A stretch of DNA of 64,000 nucleotides. Origin: Pseudomonadota bacterium (GTDB taxonomy: Bacteria > Pseudomonadota > Gammaproteobacteria > Acidiferrobacterales > Acidiferrobacteraceae). Every line of letters starts with the position of its first letter. Within the stretch, counting starts at the first letter, position 1. Of the stretch, positions 9,913 through 17,294 are shown in pieces. A program made the translations under genes and the position numbers. The notes below the pieces were generated by a model. That model saw only the letters and a program-made list of their open reading frames with translations. It was not told the origin of the DNA and made no database searches. Where the stretch lies: NCBI GenBank assembly GCA_021819245.1, contig JAKARI010000001.1, positions 1-64,000 on the forward strand. The letters are read 5' to 3'.

Positions 9913-9967
9913 TTGTCAACCTATGATTGGCTATTTGTCAACTTATTTAGGAGAGATTGTTAACTTA
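9913..9967. promoter_or_regulatory. Three 11-bp direct repeats with exact 22-bp period upstream of the wHTH-GHKL gene
   Basis: TTGTCAACCTA (9913-9923), TTGTCAACTTA (9935-9945) and TTGTTAACTTA (9957-9967) share the consensus TTGTYAACYTA. Their starts are exactly 22 bp apart, two helical turns, so three protein units would sit on the same DNA face. In the direction of the downstream gene they read TARGTTRACAA and contain TTGACA-like -35 cores. The block ends nine bases from the ATG. It is most simply an operator for the winged-helix protein it precedes. Confidence 0.8.
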
Positions 9968-9986
9968 CGGAGTAGAACGCGCACAA

Positions 9987-10000
9987 CATGGGATCCCATG
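9987..10000. repeat. Perfect 14-bp palindrome
   Basis: CATGGGATCCCATG is fully self-complementary. It lies 19 bp upstream of the third operator-like repeat, between two minus-strand regulator genes. It could be an operator half or simply chance; nothing else in the 264-bp gap stands out. Confidence 0.4.
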
Positions 10001-10231
10001 CCCAGCCAATACCAACCGCCATGTGAACGTGGGGCCTTGAGGGCCAGGATTGACCATGAGGGGTCCCGGCGTCCCCCTGTACCCGACATCCACGTCCGCC
10101 CTAGAACGCGCTTGCGAATACCGCCGCAAAAAAGCGGGTGGCGGAAACGCTTGCGCGTCATCGACAGATCTTTCTATAAGGGCGCAGAACGGGCGTTATG
10201 AACCTGCGACTGGACATCCCATTCGCGTTCC

Positions 10232-11227
10232 TCACTGGGCACCATAGAGCGCCGCCAACCTCTGTGCGGTTACTATCATGACGCTACGCATTCGTCGGGG
10301 TCTTATGACCTCCGCCTTCTCCCCAAATCCCAAAATCCACCAACGCAGTTGCTCGGTCTCGGGCAAGGTGGCCTGAATGCGGATGCGGCCATCGGGCATT
10401 GGCGTCAGACGCTGATTCGTACTCAACGGGGTCTCGGCGAGATGGCGGGCGGCATCGGCCTCCAGCAGCAACTCGAGATGCACCATCTTTCCATTCCCAA
10501 AACCCATCTGCCCCGAGGCAATATAGGCGTCGATATCAAAGCCCGCCGGCCGGGACACCGGGGCCGCGAGCATCTCCACGGCCTTCATGCGGTGCAAGAC
10601 GAGTAGGAAAGGGTCCTGATACCCATAAAACGTGCACACGAGATAGAGCACCGCGCCACGCTGGACCAATCCTAATGGATGCACGGCATCATAATCGACG
10701 GGCGTCTTTTCGCCGGCCTTCAGATAGCGAATCTTTACCTGGCGGTCGGCAAGCAAGGCCTCATAGAGGACCTTCTGCACATCTTTCTTGAGAGGCGGCA
10801 CCAAGAGGGCCTGCATGGGCGCGACGACGCGGACCTTGTCGGCCCAGGAACGCCTGGGCCCCATCTCGGAAAGTCGCGCCGCGGCAAGCCTGAAATAGGG
10901 ATCAAGTTCCGCTAACGCCGCAGGCGGCAGCAAGGGCCGCAGGTGCTGCTGCACCAGCTGAAAGGTCAGCGCCTGCGAAAGGCTTAAACCCGGGATCGTA
11001 AGGCCGGGGGCGTCGGCGCTCCAGCTCCACCCAAAGGGCCTGCTGCGCTCATCGGCTTGCAGCGGAAAAAGACGAGTGAGATCCAAAAGGTCCCGTTCGA
11101 CCGTGCGTTTGGTGACCTCATAGCCCCCGCCCACGAGGCCTTCATGGATCTCGGTTGCCGTCTTCTTGGCGGGATGGCGCGGGATAAGCCTTAACATCTC
11201 CCACTGGCGCGCAATCGTATCCGGCAT
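10232..11227 (-). CDS. WYL-domain transcriptional regulator
   Basis: The 331-residue protein has an N-terminal helix-turn-helix (about 15-50, HPAKKTATEIHEGLVGGGYEVTKRTVERDL). A linker leads to a WYL domain (about 165-235), seen as VHPLGLVQRGAVLYLVCTFYGYQDPFLLVLHRM. A WCX-like C-terminal region (about 245-325) follows. WYL proteins bind DNA and respond to ligands, in several cases nucleic acid or nucleotides, and often control phage-defence loci (family knowledge). It is the last gene of the minus-strand accessory run, 177 bp after the DUF2779 gene, with two hairpins in the gap. It is a plausible controller of the neighbouring cluster (inference). Confidence 0.88.
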   Translation of the reverse strand: MPDTIARQWEMLRLIPRHPAKKTATEIHEGLVGGGYEVTKRTVERDLLDLTRLFPLQADERSRPFGWSWSADAPGLTIPGLSLSQALTFQLVQQHLRPLLPPAALAELDPYFRLAAARLSEMGPRRSWADKVRVVAPMQALLVPPLKKDVQKVLYEALLADRQVKIRYLKAGEKTPVDYDAVHPLGLVQRGAVLYLVCTFYGYQDPFLLVLHRMKAVEMLAAPVSRPAGFDIDAYIASGQMGFGNGKMVHLELLLEADAARHLAETPLSTNQRLTPMPDGRIRIQATLPETEQLRWWILGFGEKAEVIRPRRMRSVMIVTAQRLAALYGAQ

Positions 11228-11294
11228 GCCCTCGCCTCCTCATAAGGGAACCCGAGCGGGCCCCTCGTCATACCCACCCCCACACCGCCCTGCG

Positions 11295-11345
11295 CCCCAG
11301 GGACCTGGGGCATGCGGGCGCAGGGCGCGCCTTGGCGCCCGCATG
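11295..11345. promoter_or_regulatory. Two adjacent perfect hairpins between the DUF2779 and WYL genes
   Basis: CCCCAGG-GA-CCTGGGG (11295-11310) is followed at once by CATGCGGGCGC (11311-11321) and its perfect complement GCGCCCGCATG (11335-11345). Neither is followed by a T run on either strand, so they are not textbook intrinsic terminators. They may be operators for the adjacent regulator, an mRNA processing site, or a Rho-independent-like attenuator without a U tract. Confidence 0.55.
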
Positions 11346-11404
11346 ATAAGTCGCGTGCCCTCGAAATGGCGGGGCCTGCCATTATGGTTATGCGTCATGG
11401 AAGT

Positions 11405-12892
11405 TTAGCCGCCCCCCAAAAAACTGGCCAGACGCACGAGGGCCTGCGTGTCCCGCCCGCAATAGCGCCGCAGGGCCTCATCCAGGACCTTTTTGCGCTC
11501 GGGGGCCGTGGCCGGATCGATGGCCTCCCGATAGGCCTCCTGCGCCCCGCCTCCATCCTGCACCTCGGCAAGGCCGGCATAGTCGAGATCCGGCGCGATC
11601 GTCGGCAACACCGCCTTGATAGACCACGAGCCCTTCATGGCCGGGTGGTAATAGTGGGCCCGCGTAAGCGGCAGGAGATCGACCAGGCGCGCAAGGAGCG
11701 CGGTGAGGGGTGCGGCCAGATCGGCGTGGCGGGTGGCAAGCTCCCGAATCACGCGGCCCTCGAAGCCCTGATTGTACACACAGATGGGGCCCTTGGCGCC
11801 CAAGGCCTCGATCAGGGCGAGCGCAAAGGGCCGGGTCGGATCGGCGCCTGAGAGGTCCAGAAACTCCGTGTGGCTCACCGTCCCTGACCTCTCCTCCCGA
11901 TGACAGGACCATTGAAACGGCAGCTGCTCATACGGACGCGTGCCCCGCCAGATGGGCACGGCAAACTGAATCGTCTCGAAATCCAGGTAATAGCGGGGAT
12001 AGTCGAGTGCCCGCAAGGCCGCACGGGCGCCCGGACGCCGATCGAATCGCCCGGCCCGGGTCACCTGCCGCACCCATTCCTGCGTGGGGTTGCTCAACAC
12101 CCCCTCCGGGATATCCCGCACATCCGTGTAACCGGCGCCACTTAAGACCTCGATCGCGCCGGCGCCGATCCGGGGGAGACAAGACAGCGGGTACTCCGGG
12201 GCATCGGCATGACAGAAGGCCTGATACGGACAGGGGTAGGGATCATCGCAGCTGTCTGTCATCTCGGGCATGGCACCGGCCAGGGTCCGCCGGGCCTCGA
12301 CGATCCACCCCGGGACCTCGGCTTCCAGGGGCTGCACCACCGCGGTCACGTCCTCCGCGGCAAAGAGGCTATTTTCCGTCCCGTCGGGGCGGATCTCGCG
12401 ATAGCACTGATCGCCCGGATAGATGAACGCGCTATTGATGTAGTGCAGGACCCGGCGTTTCACAGAGACACCGGCGCCCGCAAAGACCTGGGCCTGAATG
12501 GCGATGTCTGCGAGCTGATAGTCCTTCACGCTGGTCGACGATTTGACCTCGACGAGATCGAAGGCCTTGCCGCGGGGCCGGGGCACGAGGATGTCGGCGC
12601 GCACCAGCACCCCGTCTTGTTGCACGGTCGCTTCAAAAAGCGGCCTGCGCGCGGCAAGGGCCGCCCGGGTCTGGCTCAGGGCCGCCTCGAGCGGTCCGTC
12701 CGGGGCAATCAGAATCCCCTCCGGCCAGCCCAGACGGGCGACGACGCCCACGTCCGTCCCGATCGCCAGCACAGCGTCGTTTGTCTCATCGGCCGGCACG
12801 CAGTCGGGCCTATGGACCGACAGCCACAGACGCCGTGGACACTGCCAAAACGCCATCAATTTCGATTTCGACAAGCCAAACCGTTGCCCCAT
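11405..12892 (-). CDS. DUF2779 protein: Cas4-like PD-(D/E)XK nuclease plus DEDD-type exonuclease-like domain
   Basis: This 495-residue protein begins with a Cas4-like module. It has SKSKLMAFWQCPRRLW with C18, a PD-(D/E)XK signature D100 ... E115-V-K117 (FDLVEVKSS), and a downstream cysteine group C215, C221, C227 and C238. With C18, three of these could hold an iron-sulfur cluster as in Cas4/AddB. The C-terminal DUF2779 half (about 295-490) begins with YYLDFETIQF (D304, E306). It also has VYNQGFEGRVIREL and YCGRDTQALVRL, a pattern like DEDD/RNase H-fold exonucleases. Two nuclease centres in one chain suggest DNA or RNA processing. The substrate is unknown. It sits between an ADP-ribosylglycohydrolase and a WYL regulator on the same strand. 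Confidence 0.82.
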   Translation of the reverse strand: MGQRFGLSKSKLMAFWQCPRRLWLSVHRPDCVPADETNDAVLAIGTDVGVVARLGWPEGILIAPDGPLEAALSQTRAALAARRPLFEATVQQDGVLVRADILVPRPRGKAFDLVEVKSSTSVKDYQLADIAIQAQVFAGAGVSVKRRVLHYINSAFIYPGDQCYREIRPDGTENSLFAAEDVTAVVQPLEAEVPGWIVEARRTLAGAMPEMTDSCDDPYPCPYQAFCHADAPEYPLSCLPRIGAGAIEVLSGAGYTDVRDIPEGVLSNPTQEWVRQVTRAGRFDRRPGARAALRALDYPRYYLDFETIQFAVPIWRGTRPYEQLPFQWSCHREERSGTVSHTEFLDLSGADPTRPFALALIEALGAKGPICVYNQGFEGRVIRELATRHADLAAPLTALLARLVDLLPLTRAHYYHPAMKGSWSIKAVLPTIAPDLDYAGLAEVQDGGGAQEAYREAIDPATAPERKKVLDEALRRYCGRDTQALVRLASFLGGG

Positions 12893-12924
12893 ACCGCCTC
12901 CTTACCCCTCGATCCGATCTCTCG

Positions 12925-13059
12925 CTATGCGGTTTCGCCCTGCCGCCTGGAACCAAAGACCCAGGCCATGGCATCGGTCGCCTCGATCCTGAGATCCTCG
13001 GGCACCATGATGCCGGTGCGCCACCAGGCCCCGACCCCCTTCGTCAGCGACCATTGCCA
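12925..13059 (-). other. In-frame 44-codon extension beyond the ADP-ribosylglycohydrolase stop
   Basis: After the TGA that ends the hydrolase, the same frame stays open for 44 codons (beginning WQWSLTKGVGAWWRTG) and ends at TAG 12925-12927. The residues look protein-like (IMVPEDLRIEATDAMAW). An ATG lies inside but has no convincing ribosome site. This may be the original C-terminus lost to a nonsense mutation, a readthrough product, or chance. Confidence 0.35.
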
Positions 13060-14037
13060 TCACCCCTGGGCGCGATCCACCCCCCCTGCGACGAGTCGTA
13101 CGGCCAGATCCGGCGCATCGACCGGCCAGAAACACTCCGGTCGCGGGCGGCGCACACCCGCCTGCCCGGCCGCGGGGCGACACGCCACGAGGTGCTCGAC
13201 CCAGCGCGCCGGCACGGCGTGCGCGCCATGCACCGCCCCCAGAAGCGCCCCGCAGACGGCGGCGTTGGTATCGGTGTCCCCGCCGCGCCCGACGGTATCG
13301 ACGAGGGCCTGCTCGAGGCTCGGGGCATGCAGCAACTGCCAGAGGGCGTTGCCGAATGCCACCAACACCCAGCCCTGCAGGGTCAGGTAGTCCTCGGGAG
13401 GCGCCCAGGCGGCCCTGTCGATGACCGCTACCAGAACCTCGTCTACCCGGTCGCCGATCGCCCATTCCCGGATATGGGCGTAGAGCGATGCCGGTTCGGA
13501 TCCGGTCTGTACGGCGTGCGCGATCGCCGCCGCAAACAGGGCATTGGTCTGCCCGCACACCGGGTGCGGATGGGTCAGCGCAGCGTCGGCATGGGCCCAG
13601 GCGGCCACGACCTTTCGGGGATGCGCCGCGCCGAATATCCCAAGGGGGCTTACCCGCATAAGCGCGCCATTGGCCTGGCTGTCGGGGTTGGGACGTCCGC
13701 GCAGGGCCGAGGCGATCGTCGCGCCGCAGTCGAAGGGATCCGAATGAAGCCAGTAGCGGTAGGCCTCAAAGGCGGCCGCCGCCTCGTACCGGCCCTCGGC
13801 CACCAGCATGCGTGCAAGCAGGAGCGCAAGCTCCGAGTCATCAGTCGGCTGTCCGGCGAGCGTCCCCCACGTGCCGCCCGCGGCAAGATCGCGCACGCCG
13901 TCGGGATAGCGGCGGCGGATCTCCTCGGGCCGGCAAAATTCCACGAGGCTCCCCAGGGCATCGCCGGCCAACTGGCCGAGGAGACAGCCCTGGGCGCGCA
14001 CGACGCGGTCCGGGCGACTGGATCCCTTCTTTCCCAT
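13060..14037 (-). CDS. ADP-ribosylglycohydrolase family protein
   Basis: Members of this family remove ADP-ribose from proteins or nucleic acids, or hydrolyse related ADP-ribose conjugates, using a binuclear Mg site. From the ATG at 14037, which has a GGGGGG-type ribosome site, the product is 325 residues. It shows GQLAGDALGSLVEF near the N-terminus and the metal-binding PTDDSELALLLAR (T65, D66, D67). The second metal motif is GRGGDTDTNAAVCGALLGAVHG in the C-terminal third. Both halves of the metal site are present, so it is probably active. It lies 124 bp after the proteasome-like gene and 167 bp before the DUF2779 gene. The context suggests reversal of an ADP-ribosylation signal, but no transferase gene is visible nearby. 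The frame stays open past its TGA. Confidence 0.88.
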   Translation of the reverse strand: MGKKGSSRPDRVVRAQGCLLGQLAGDALGSLVEFCRPEEIRRRYPDGVRDLAAGGTWGTLAGQPTDDSELALLLARMLVAEGRYEAAAAFEAYRYWLHSDPFDCGATIASALRGRPNPDSQANGALMRVSPLGIFGAAHPRKVVAAWAHADAALTHPHPVCGQTNALFAAAIAHAVQTGSEPASLYAHIREWAIGDRVDEVLVAVIDRAAWAPPEDYLTLQGWVLVAFGNALWQLLHAPSLEQALVDTVGRGGDTDTNAAVCGALLGAVHGAHAVPARWVEHLVACRPAAGQAGVRRPRPECFWPVDAPDLAVRLVAGGVDRAQG

Positions 14038-14161
14038 GAAACCCCCCTTACGCGACGGTGAACACACCCACCGTCTGGATCACTCTGATAGGACACCCGA
14101 TAGATCGTTCTCGCTTACCATATCCACCCCCCTTGCCTCATTGTGCCAGACATCGTCCGGA

Positions 14162-15439
14162 TCACACGCCACACACGACCTGCCGCTCCTGTACCAGGGC
14201 GCGCACATCCTTATGCTTGACCCACACGAAGCCATCGCCCTTCGAGAGCAACGCCACATCGACGGGTTCGGCGACGGTCTGATCCTCGCTTGTGCTCATA
14301 CGCATCAAAAACGCGGTGAGACTGACAAGGGACTCGGCCATCTTGGCGAGGTCCTGGCGCGGCAGGGCGCTTACCGCAGACAAGAGCGGGTCCGCATACG
14401 GCTCAAGGATGTTCTTACGCACGGAGAGCGCAAACGCCCTCCCTTGCTCAGCCACGCGCTCGGCGTCCCCGCCATCATCCGCATCGTCAAAATCATCGAG
14501 ACCCTCGTCGTCATCCTCCCGATCGTCGTTCTGCGCACGCGCCAGGCGGATCGCGGCCTCTGCGACCTCCTTAAACACGCGCGGGTGGATCCCCTCGATC
14601 AAGGAATTGATCATCTCGTGCTGCCCAAAAGGCGCCACTGTCCCATCCGCATCCCTTCCGACCCGTGTCTCGTCGGTCTTGCGGTACCGCAGGGTCCCCG
14701 CGGCCAGCGTGCCCACATCGTACATAAGCAAGACCGGAAATGGCTCGGCCTCCCCCATGCCGGCGATCACCACATGGCCGCGATCCCGCGGATGGAACCA
14801 ATCCTTCTGGTAGGCGAACTCCACGGTCTTGCGCAAGGCCTCTTTCAGGGCGGGCGTCAAGGAAAACCCTTCAAAGAGATCCCGCTCGACCTCGTCTAGG
14901 GCCCCGGCGAAGGTCTCCCGAACATGCTGCCCATAGTCCGGACCCGCACAGGCAAGATCCCGATACCGCTCCCAGTCTTCGTGATCCGCTTTGATGATGG
15001 CCGCGAGCCTTTTTTGCTTGGCCTTGTGACCGATCTTTTCCTCTTCCGCCAGCCCCCTCTTTAGTTCGTCTACATAAAACTCCTTCCAGAAATTGTAGAT
15101 GAGGCTCTGCAGCCAGCGTGTCTGTGTTGTGGGGGGTAAGAGCCGGTCGGCGCCCTCGATGAAGCCAAAGAAGTCCTGCGCGTACTCGGCCAGGGTGTCG
15201 AACCGCTGCCCGTCGAGTTTTTGCGCATAGACCTTGACGACCGTCTCCCACGGCACGCCCATGATGTCCGCCGAGCCATAGGTCATGACGGCGACCGGCA
15301 GCTTCGGGGATAGGCAAAAGAGCTTCTCGGCGGTGGAGTAGATCTTCTTGCGACCCCCATCCCCATCGCTCACAGTCACGGCGCTATCGGCCGCAAGCGC
15401 AATGCCCCGCTTATTCATGACCGCCACTTCACATGTCAT
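14162..15439 (-). CDS. Proteasome/HslV-like Ntn-hydrolase with large insertions
   Basis: The N-terminus MTCEVAVMNKRGIALAADSA lines up with proteasome beta subunits (T-T-x-V-G-...-G-V-V-L-A-A-D). Thr2 would become the N-terminal nucleophile after Met removal, Asp18 matches catalytic D17, and K31/K32 of RKKIYSTAEKLF matches K33. Further fold landmarks follow: VAVMTYGSADIMG (50-61), VVIAGMGEAEPFPVLLMYDVG (223-243) and PVDVALLSKGDGFVWV (392-407). At 425 residues it is far longer than HslV (about 175) or proteasome subunits. A helical insert at about 80-215 and an acidic stretch at 304-327 account for the extra length. A GGGAGGG ribosome site precedes the ATG. I infer a self-activated peptidase or amidase; no ATPase partner is adjacent. 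It heads the minus-strand accessory run. Confidence 0.75.
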   Translation of the reverse strand: MTCEVAVMNKRGIALAADSAVTVSDGDGGRKKIYSTAEKLFCLSPKLPVAVMTYGSADIMGVPWETVVKVYAQKLDGQRFDTLAEYAQDFFGFIEGADRLLPPTTQTRWLQSLIYNFWKEFYVDELKRGLAEEEKIGHKAKQKRLAAIIKADHEDWERYRDLACAGPDYGQHVRETFAGALDEVERDLFEGFSLTPALKEALRKTVEFAYQKDWFHPRDRGHVVIAGMGEAEPFPVLLMYDVGTLAAGTLRYRKTDETRVGRDADGTVAPFGQHEMINSLIEGIHPRVFKEVAEAAIRLARAQNDDREDDDEGLDDFDDADDGGDAERVAEQGRAFALSVRKNILEPYADPLLSAVSALPRQDLAKMAESLVSLTAFLMRMSTSEDQTVAEPVDVALLSKGDGFVWVKHKDVRALVQERQVVCGV

Positions 15440-15644
15440 AGAGGCCCTCCCGTCCCAGCCATCGATACCGCCTATGGTAATTCGCTCATGCGACAGATCG
15501 TGTCGCAGAAAACGGGGGCGGCCCGGCCCCTTTGGCGACCCCGCAAGGGGGACGGGCCGGATAGGCAGGGATCTGCATCTTAAGGAGGCGAAACAGGCCT
15601 AAGCCGCGATCTTTGGCTACAATCTCAGTCTTTGAGGACACATT

Positions 15645-17270
15645 ATGGCGACCCTACGCCCCTCCTTGGCGGGCCTCCATGCCACGCTGCCGGGCGAACA
15701 GCGCGAGTTCGACGTCCTGCGGCAACTGGAGGCCGATCTGCCGGCCGACATCACGGTGTTTCATGGGGTGGCGTGGTCGTCTGTGCACAACGGCGTCCAG
15801 TGGTTCGGGGAATGCGATGCCATCGTGCTCGCCCCCAACGGCAGCCTCGTGATCCTCGAGGTCAAGGCCGGGATGGTGGAGTTCGCGCACGGCGCAGTGC
15901 GCAAGCGCTACGGGGACCGCACCAAAGATGTCGGCCGCCAGGCCCGCGTACAGCACGCGGCCTTGCTCCAGCGCCTGCGCGCCCAGGGCCTGCACGTCCA
16001 TATCGCCCACATGCTGGTGCTGCCGGATCAGATGGTGCCCACCGGCACCATAGGCTATCCACGGGAGCGCATCGTCGATGCCGCGGACATGCCCGACCTA
16101 GGCCCTCGGGTCCTCGCGGCGATTCCTGGCCCCGCCGCCCGCGCGCCCGCGGCCGATCGCCTATCCCGATTCCTCGATGATGTGTTCGACCTGGGCACCG
16201 ACGCTCACGCGCGCATCGACTGGGTGGGCCGTGCCGTAACGCGCCTCTCCGGCGGCCTAGCCACCTGGGTGCCGCGCATCACGGCGCCAGACGGGGTCTT
16301 TCGCATCGAGGCCACGGCCGGATCCGGAAAGACCCAGCTTGCGCTGCGCCTTCTGGAGCAGGCGAACCCCCGGGAAGCCCGCGCCCAATACGTGTGCTAC
16401 AACCGCGCACTGGCCGATCACATGCGGCGCGTCGGCCCGCCGGATGCGCACTACGCGACATTCCACGAGCTTGCAGTCGGTAATCTGCGAAGCCAGGGCC
16501 ACGCCATCGATTTTACGGACGGCACGCTCTTTGCGCGCGCCGCGACCCTGTATAAGCAACCGCCACCGGACACCCCATGGGACCTTCTCATCATAGACGA
16601 GGCCCAGGACTTCGATGCCGACTGGATCACGGCCCTGCGCGCCCGACTCGTCTCGGGCGGACGCATGTATCTCTTGGGTGACCCCGACCAGCAACTGCGC
16701 GCGGTGGCCCCGCCGGATCTGCCGCATGCCGTCGCGTTGCGCTGCACCGACAACTTCCGTAGCCCGCGGCAGATCGTGCAGTGCATCAACGCCTGGGGGC
16801 TTAGCGCGCAGCCGGTGGTGGCGCGCGCCCCCCTTGAGGGGGATCTGCCGGGCTTTCATGTCTGGGCGCAGGATGATGCCGATGGCATGCGCGCCACCGA
16901 AGCCGTCGTCGCGCAGATCCTGCAGGAGGGCGTAACCCCCGATCACATCGTGATCCTCACCGCCAAAGGGCGCCAATCCTCGGCGCTTTTGCGATGTCCG
17001 ACACTCGCGGGCCTTGCGCTTAGGCGTTTCACCGGGGACTTCGATGCGACGGGGCAGGCCCGCTGGACCAAAGGGGAGCTGCTATCCGATACCATTGCCC
17101 GCTTCAAGGGCCAGGCCGCCCCCGTGGTGATCCTGACGGAACTCGATTTTGCCGCACTCGATGACCCCCTGCGCCGCCTCCTTTTTACCGGCATGACCCG
17201 CGCGCAGTGGCGTCTTGAGTGCGTGATGAGCACGCGCGCCGAGCGCGTCTTGATGGAGGCCTTGCCCTAG
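15645..17270 (+). CDS. NERD nuclease-domain / UvrD-like superfamily 1 helicase
   Basis: This 541-residue protein starts with a NERD domain (about 15-120), a PD-(D/E)XK-type nuclease fold with D58 and E72-V-K74 (VILEVKAG). A superfamily 1 ATPase follows: Walker A ATAGSGKTQ (223-231), Walker B LLIIDEAQD (314-322), GDPDQQL (345-351), NFRSP (370-374) and a C-terminal UvrD_C-type segment LLFTGMTRAQWRLECVM. It probably unwinds or translocates on nucleic acid and cuts or processes it. A GAGGA ribosome site lies before the ATG. It is divergent from the proteasome-like gene, with about 205 bp between the two starts. The stop codon overlaps a perfect 8-bp hairpin. Confidence 0.9.
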   Translation: MATLRPSLAGLHATLPGEQREFDVLRQLEADLPADITVFHGVAWSSVHNGVQWFGECDAIVLAPNGSLVILEVKAGMVEFAHGAVRKRYGDRTKDVGRQARVQHAALLQRLRAQGLHVHIAHMLVLPDQMVPTGTIGYPRERIVDAADMPDLGPRVLAAIPGPAARAPAADRLSRFLDDVFDLGTDAHARIDWVGRAVTRLSGGLATWVPRITAPDGVFRIEATAGSGKTQLALRLLEQANPREARAQYVCYNRALADHMRRVGPPDAHYATFHELAVGNLRSQGHAIDFTDGTLFARAATLYKQPPPDTPWDLLIIDEAQDFDADWITALRARLVSGGRMYLLGDPDQQLRAVAPPDLPHAVALRCTDNFRSPRQIVQCINAWGLSAQPVVARAPLEGDLPGFHVWAQDDADGMRATEAVVAQILQEGVTPDHIVILTAKGRQSSALLRCPTLAGLALRRFTGDFDATGQARWTKGELLSDTIARFKGQAAPVVILTELDFAALDDPLRRLLFTGMTRAQWRLECVMSTRAERVLMEALP

Positions 17271-17294
17271 CGCCACGTTTCCCAGAGTGGCGCT
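17269..17294 (+). terminator. Hairpin at the end of the NERD-helicase gene
   Basis: AGCGCCAC (17269-17276) pairs perfectly with GTGGCGCT (17287-17294) around a 10-nt loop, and the stem includes the TAG stop. No T run follows, so it may protect the 3' end or act with Rho and is not a classical intrinsic terminator. Confidence 0.45.

Noticed and set aside
12209-13390. 393-codon plus-strand ORF across the DUF2779 and ADP-ribosylglycohydrolase genes
   Set aside because: It overlaps two motif-supported genes on the opposite strand.
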